From Balanoglossus misakiensis (taxonomy: Eukaryota; Hemichordata): a DNA stretch of 64,000 bases. A model generated the notes under the pieces. The model saw only the letters and a program-made list of their open reading frames with translations. It searched no databases and was not told the origin of the DNA. The DNA lies in the NCBI GenBank assembly GCA_040954595.2, contig CM082580.2, positions 434,001 through 498,000 of the forward strand. The letters run 5' to 3'. The translations under genes and the position numbers were made by a program. Within the stretch, counting starts at the first letter, position 1; every line of letters starts with the position of its first letter. This document shows, one piece after another, positions 60,101 to 64,000 of this stretch.

Positions 60101-61152
60101 CTGTGTGCTCTGGTTAATGTTGACGCAAAGGTTGACCCCACCAAACACTCAAAATTAATGGGCAGAACACTGTCCACTATGGCCTGGTTACTGTGTGCTC
60201 TGGTTAATGTTGACGCAAAGGTTGACCCCACCAAACACTCAAAATTAATGGGCAGAACACTGTCCACTACGGCCTGGTTATTGTGTGCTCTGGTTAATGT
60301 TGACGCAAAGGTTGACGCCACCAAACACTCAAAATCAATGGGCAGCATACTGTCCACTATGGCCTGGTTACTGTGTGCTCTGGTTAATGTTGACGCAAAG
60401 GTTGACCCCACCAAACACTCAAAATTAATGGGCAGAACACTGTCCACTACGGCCTGGTTACTGTGTGCTCTGGTTAATGTTGACGCAAAGGTTGACCCCA
60501 CCAAACACTCAAAATTAATGGGCAGAACACTGTCCACTACGGCCTGGTTACTGTGTGCTCTGGTTAATGTTGACGCAAAGGTTGACCCCACCAAACACTC
60601 AAAATTAATGGGCAGAACACTGTCCACTACGGCCTGGTTACTGTGTGCTCTGGTTAATGTTGACGCAAAGGTTGACCCCACCAAACACTCAAAATTAATG
60701 GGCAGAACACTGTCCACTACGGCCTGGTTACTGTGTGCTCTGGTTAATGTTGACGCAAAGGTTGACCCCACCAAACACTCAAAATTAATGGGCAGAACAC
60801 TGTCCACTATGGCCTGGTTACTGTGTGCTCTGGTTAATGTTGACGCAAAGGTTGACCCCACCAAACACTCAAAATTAATGGGCAGCACACTGTCCACTAA
60901 GGCCTGGTTACTGTGTGCTCTGGTTAATGTTGACGCAAAGGTTGACCCCACCAAACACTCAAAATTAATGGGCAGAACACTGTCCACTACGGCCTGGTTA
61001 CTGTGTGCTCTGGTTAATGTTGACGCAAAGGTTGACCCCCACCAAACACTCAAAATTAATGGGCACGATACTGGCCACTCTGGCCTAGTTAATGTTGACG
61101 CAAAGGTTGACCCCACCAAACACTCAAAATTAATGGGCACGATACTGGCCAC
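57181..61152. repeat. Higher-order blocks in satellite B (689-bp offset and others)
   Basis: The order of unit types at 59265-59960 is repeated 689 bp later (from about 59954). The same opening series appears at 57181-57777, and 57777-59250 shares its short-unit borders. Short 74/75-bp units mark the block edges. Confidence 0.8.
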
Positions 61153-62040
61153 TCTGGCCTAGTTAATGTTGATGCCAAGGTTGACCCCACCAAAAACTCA
61201 AAATTAATGGGCATGACACTGGCCACTCTGGCCTGGTTAATGTTGATGCAAAGGTTGACCCCACCAAACACTCAAAATTAATGGGCAGGATACTGGCCAC
61301 TCTGGCCTAGTTAATGTTGACGCAAAGGTTGACCCCACCAAACACTCAAAATTAATGGGCATGATACTGGCCACTCTGGCCTAGTTAATGTTGACGCAAA
61401 GGTTGACCCCACCAAACACACAAAATTAATGGGCACGATACTGGCCACTCTGGCCTAGTTAATGTTGACGCAAAGGTTGACCCCACCAAACACTCAAAAT
61501 TAATGGGCAGAACACTGTCCACTACGGCCTGGTTACTGTGTGCTCTGGTTAATGTTGACGCAAAGGTTGACCCCCACCAAACACTCAAAATTAATGGGCA
61601 CGATACTGGCCACTCTGGCCTAGTTAATGTTGACGCAAAGGTTGACCCCACCAAACACTCAAAATTAATGGGCACGATACTGGCCACTCTGGCCTAGTTA
61701 ATGTTGATGCCAAGGTTGACCCCACCAAAAACTCAAAATTAATGGGCACGACACTGGCCACTCTGGCCTGGTTAATGTTGATGCAAAGGTTGACCCCACC
61801 AAACACTCAAAATTAATGGGCAGGATACTGGCCACTCTGGCCTAGTTAATGTTGACGCAAAGGTTGACCCCACCAAACACTCAAAATTAATGGGCATGAT
61901 ACTGGCCACTCTGGCCTAGTTAATGTTGACGCAAAGGTTGACCCCACCAAACACTCAAAATTAATGGGCACGATACTGGCCACTCTGGCCTAGTTAATGT
62001 TGACGCAAAGGTTGACCCCACCAAACACTCAAAATTAATG
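61089..62040. repeat. Satellite B higher-order block, 535-bp period, short units
   Basis: A run rich in 74/75-bp units, including the private variant 'GATGCCAAGG...CACCAAAAACTC', occurs at about 61150 and again 535 bp later. Confidence 0.8.
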
Positions 62041-62083
62041 GGCAGAACACTGTCCACTATGGCCTGGTTACTGTGTGCTCTGG

Positions 62084-62915
62084 CACGGTTACTAGAAGAA
62101 GACGGTTAGGAAACTCTATTGTTCGGAAGGTGTGAACGAGGTGTTAGCTAGGAGAGTCCATGTCCGAACCGCTATGTGGGGTTGTATTGGGGAACGTAGC
62201 TAATTTTTGAACCCCTTCATCTGCCCTTTTTCGTCAGAGTACAGCGCCACTTTTTTTTTGTACGAATTCCATATAGGCTTATGGAGTGCACGGTCATAGT
62301 CTGTTGGGCTTGTGACACTCTACCATTGTTTCTTGGGTGGTTAACTTAAAATCCGGATTCAAATAGCGTCGAATTTTGAACCCCTAGAATTCAACCCTGA
62401 TGGTCGCATTTCTGTTTTTTTTAAATATATTTAGATATTTTACACCTTTTTGTATTGCATGGGCTATTTCGTTTATTCCAATTGGAATATTTCGTTGAGA
62501 TTCATTGCATACCCATTTCGATACAGTCGTTAATTTAACATTATCGATATAGCCTTTGGCGGCCATCTTGTTTGTTTTGGTTCGCATCGAATCTCTAGGG
62601 CACAGTCAAGACAAAGAATGTATGGCTTCATCATGTCCTTGAAAGTTCAAAATTGTCATAAATGTGTTGTGACTTTATAAATTATCCATCCTCTGTTCTG
62701 TTTTCTTCAATTCTGGTGGTCTACGTACTGTGCGTGCAAGCAATTCCGTAAACACGAGTATGGTTTGCTTTGGATTGTGGGGGAATGACGTCATTATTCG
62801 TACGGCCAGGCTCGTTAGCACCTGATATCTTTCGTTTACACTAAGTGTTTACCGAGGCGAGCATCTAACAATGGAGAAAAAATAGTTTCCTAACCGTCTT
62901 CTTCTAGTAACCGTG
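62084..62915. mobile_element. 832-bp DNA transposon with perfect 32-bp terminal inverted repeats
   Basis: The element sits inside satellite B. Its ends start CACGGTTACTAGAAGAAGAC and the 32-bp repeats are exact. It is flanked by a 7-bp direct repeat GCTCTGG (62077-62083 and 62916-62922), part of the satellite unit. The interior has no transposase; the longest frames are under 70 codons. Exact terminal repeats suggest recent insertion. CA...TG ends and a 7-bp duplication suggest a non-autonomous member of the P superfamily (1360/Galileo type), which is inference. Confidence 0.95.
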
Positions 62916-64000
62916 GCTCTGGTTAATGTTGACGCAAAGGTTGACCCCACCAAACACTCAAAATTAATGGGCAGAACACTGTCCACTATGGCCTGGTTAC
63001 TGTGTGCTCTGGTTAATGTTGACGCAAAGGTTGACCCCACCAAACACTCAAAATTAATGGGCAGCACACTGTCCACTATGGCCTGGTTACTGTGTGCTCT
63101 GGTTAATGTTGACGCAAAGGTTGACCCCACCAAACACTCAAAATTAATGGGCAGAACACTGTCCACTACGGCCTGGTTACTGTGTGCTCTGGTTAATGTT
63201 GACGCAAAGGTTGACCCCACCAAACACTCAAAATTAATGGGCAGAACACTGTCCACTACGGCCTGGTTACTGTGTGCTCTGGTTAATGTTGACGCAAAGG
63301 TTGACCCCACCAAACACTCAAAATTAATGGGCAGAACACTGTCCACTACGGCCTGGTTACTGTGTGCTCTGGTTAATGTTGACGCAAAGGTTGACCCCAC
63401 CAAACACTCAAAATTAATGGGCAGAACACTGTCCACTATGGCCTGGTTACTGTGTGCTCTGGTTAATGTTGACGCAAAGGTTGACCCCACCAAACACTCA
63501 AAATTAATGGGCAGCACACTGTCCACTATGGCCTGGTTACTGTGTGCTCTGGTTAATGTTGACGCAAAGGTTGACCCCACCAAACACTCAAAATTAATGG
63601 GCAGAACACTGTCCACTACGGCCTGGTTACTGTGTGCTCTGGTTAATGTTGACGCAAAGGTTGACCCCACCAAACACTCAAAATTAATGGGCAGAACACT
63701 GTCCACTACGGCCTGGTTACTGTGTGCTCTGGTTAATGTTGACGCAAAGGTTGACCCCACCAAACACTCAAAATTAATGGGCAGAACACTGTCCACTACG
63801 GCCTGGTTACTGTGTGCTCTGGTTAATGTTGACGCAAAGGTTGACCCCACCAAACACTCAAAATTAATGGGCAGAACACTGTCCACTACGGCCTGGTTAC
63901 TGTGTGCTCTGGTTAATGTTGACGCAAAGGTTGACCCCACCAAACACTCAAAATTAATGGGCAGAACACTGTCCACTATGGCCTGGTTACTGTGTGCTCT

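Larger units (their letters stand above)
57080..64000. repeat. Satellite B, 90-bp tandem array with 74/75-bp variants
   Basis: The unit runs CACTCAAAATTAATGGGCAG, AACACTGTCCACTACGGCC, TGGTTACTGTGTGCTCTGG, TTAATGTTGACGCAAAGG and TTGACCCCACCAAA. Variants differ at few sites (AACACT/CACACT/CATACT; TACGG/TATGG/TAAGG). A shorter type lacks TTACTGTGTGCTCTGG and reads GATACTGGCCACTCTGGCCTAG, giving 74 or 75 bp. The first unit at about 57080-57180 is the most diverged. The array continues past the window end. Since 90 is 30 codons, long frames exist on both strands (up to 515 codons, minus, 57702-59249), broken or shifted by the short units. Confidence 0.97.

Noticed and set aside
57103-63976. Frames of up to 515 codons on both strands in the right-hand array
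   Set aside because: They are translations of the 90-bp satellite, open on both strands at once, with residue-changing variation and frame switches at short units.

Overview
The window is nuclear DNA from an animal, probably a marine invertebrate. It has no operons. It carries spliced exons with GT/AG borders, non-LTR (CR1/L2-type) retrotransposons, TTAA-type and Harbinger-type MITEs, a fragment of an hAT-derived gene, and a terminal exon resembling UBE2J1. I cannot fix the phylum from sequence alone; lancelet, hemichordate, echinoderm and mollusc all remain possible. Real host coding content is very small and almost everything is repeat-derived.

Layout. 1-12433 is a T-rich satellite of about 78 bp with higher-order repeats. 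12434-17500 is mostly unique sequence with two palindromic TTAA MITEs and one exon candidate. 17512-22330 is a nest of broken retrotransposons: a LINE reverse transcriptase split by a TTAA element, then an L2/CR1 3' fragment inserted in an older degenerate tandem repeat. 22418-23507 (minus) is a decayed hAT-transposase-derived gene. 25845-26419 is the last exon of an ER-anchored ubiquitin-conjugating enzyme (UBE2J1-like), with a frame break. 27045-29432 holds hairpins and a small MITE. 29448-33411 is a roughly 4 kb foldback element whose long inverted arms are themselves built of ~170-bp tandem repeats.

35993-53700 is intron-like DNA. It contains a diverged segmental duplication (copy 1 about 36576-40490, copy 2 about 43063-48640). 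Each copy carries the same two short exon-like islands, and each shows the empty site of a transposon present only in the other. 54419-56140 holds two further exon-like islands, one of which has been amplified at its 3' edge into a 50-bp minisatellite, followed by other short tandem repeats. 56815-56943 is a hairpin enclosing a tRNA-like fold. 57080-64000 is a second satellite (90-bp unit) that runs off the window and is interrupted by one 832-bp DNA transposon with perfect 32-bp terminal repeats.

Functionally, only the UBE2J1-like exon can be named with confidence as a host gene, for an E2 enzyme in ER-associated degradation. The exon islands at 36-55 kb may belong to one unknown gene with short repeated exons on the plus strand. 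Both satellites have periods divisible by three, so they give long open frames that look like proteins but show no sign of being genes.
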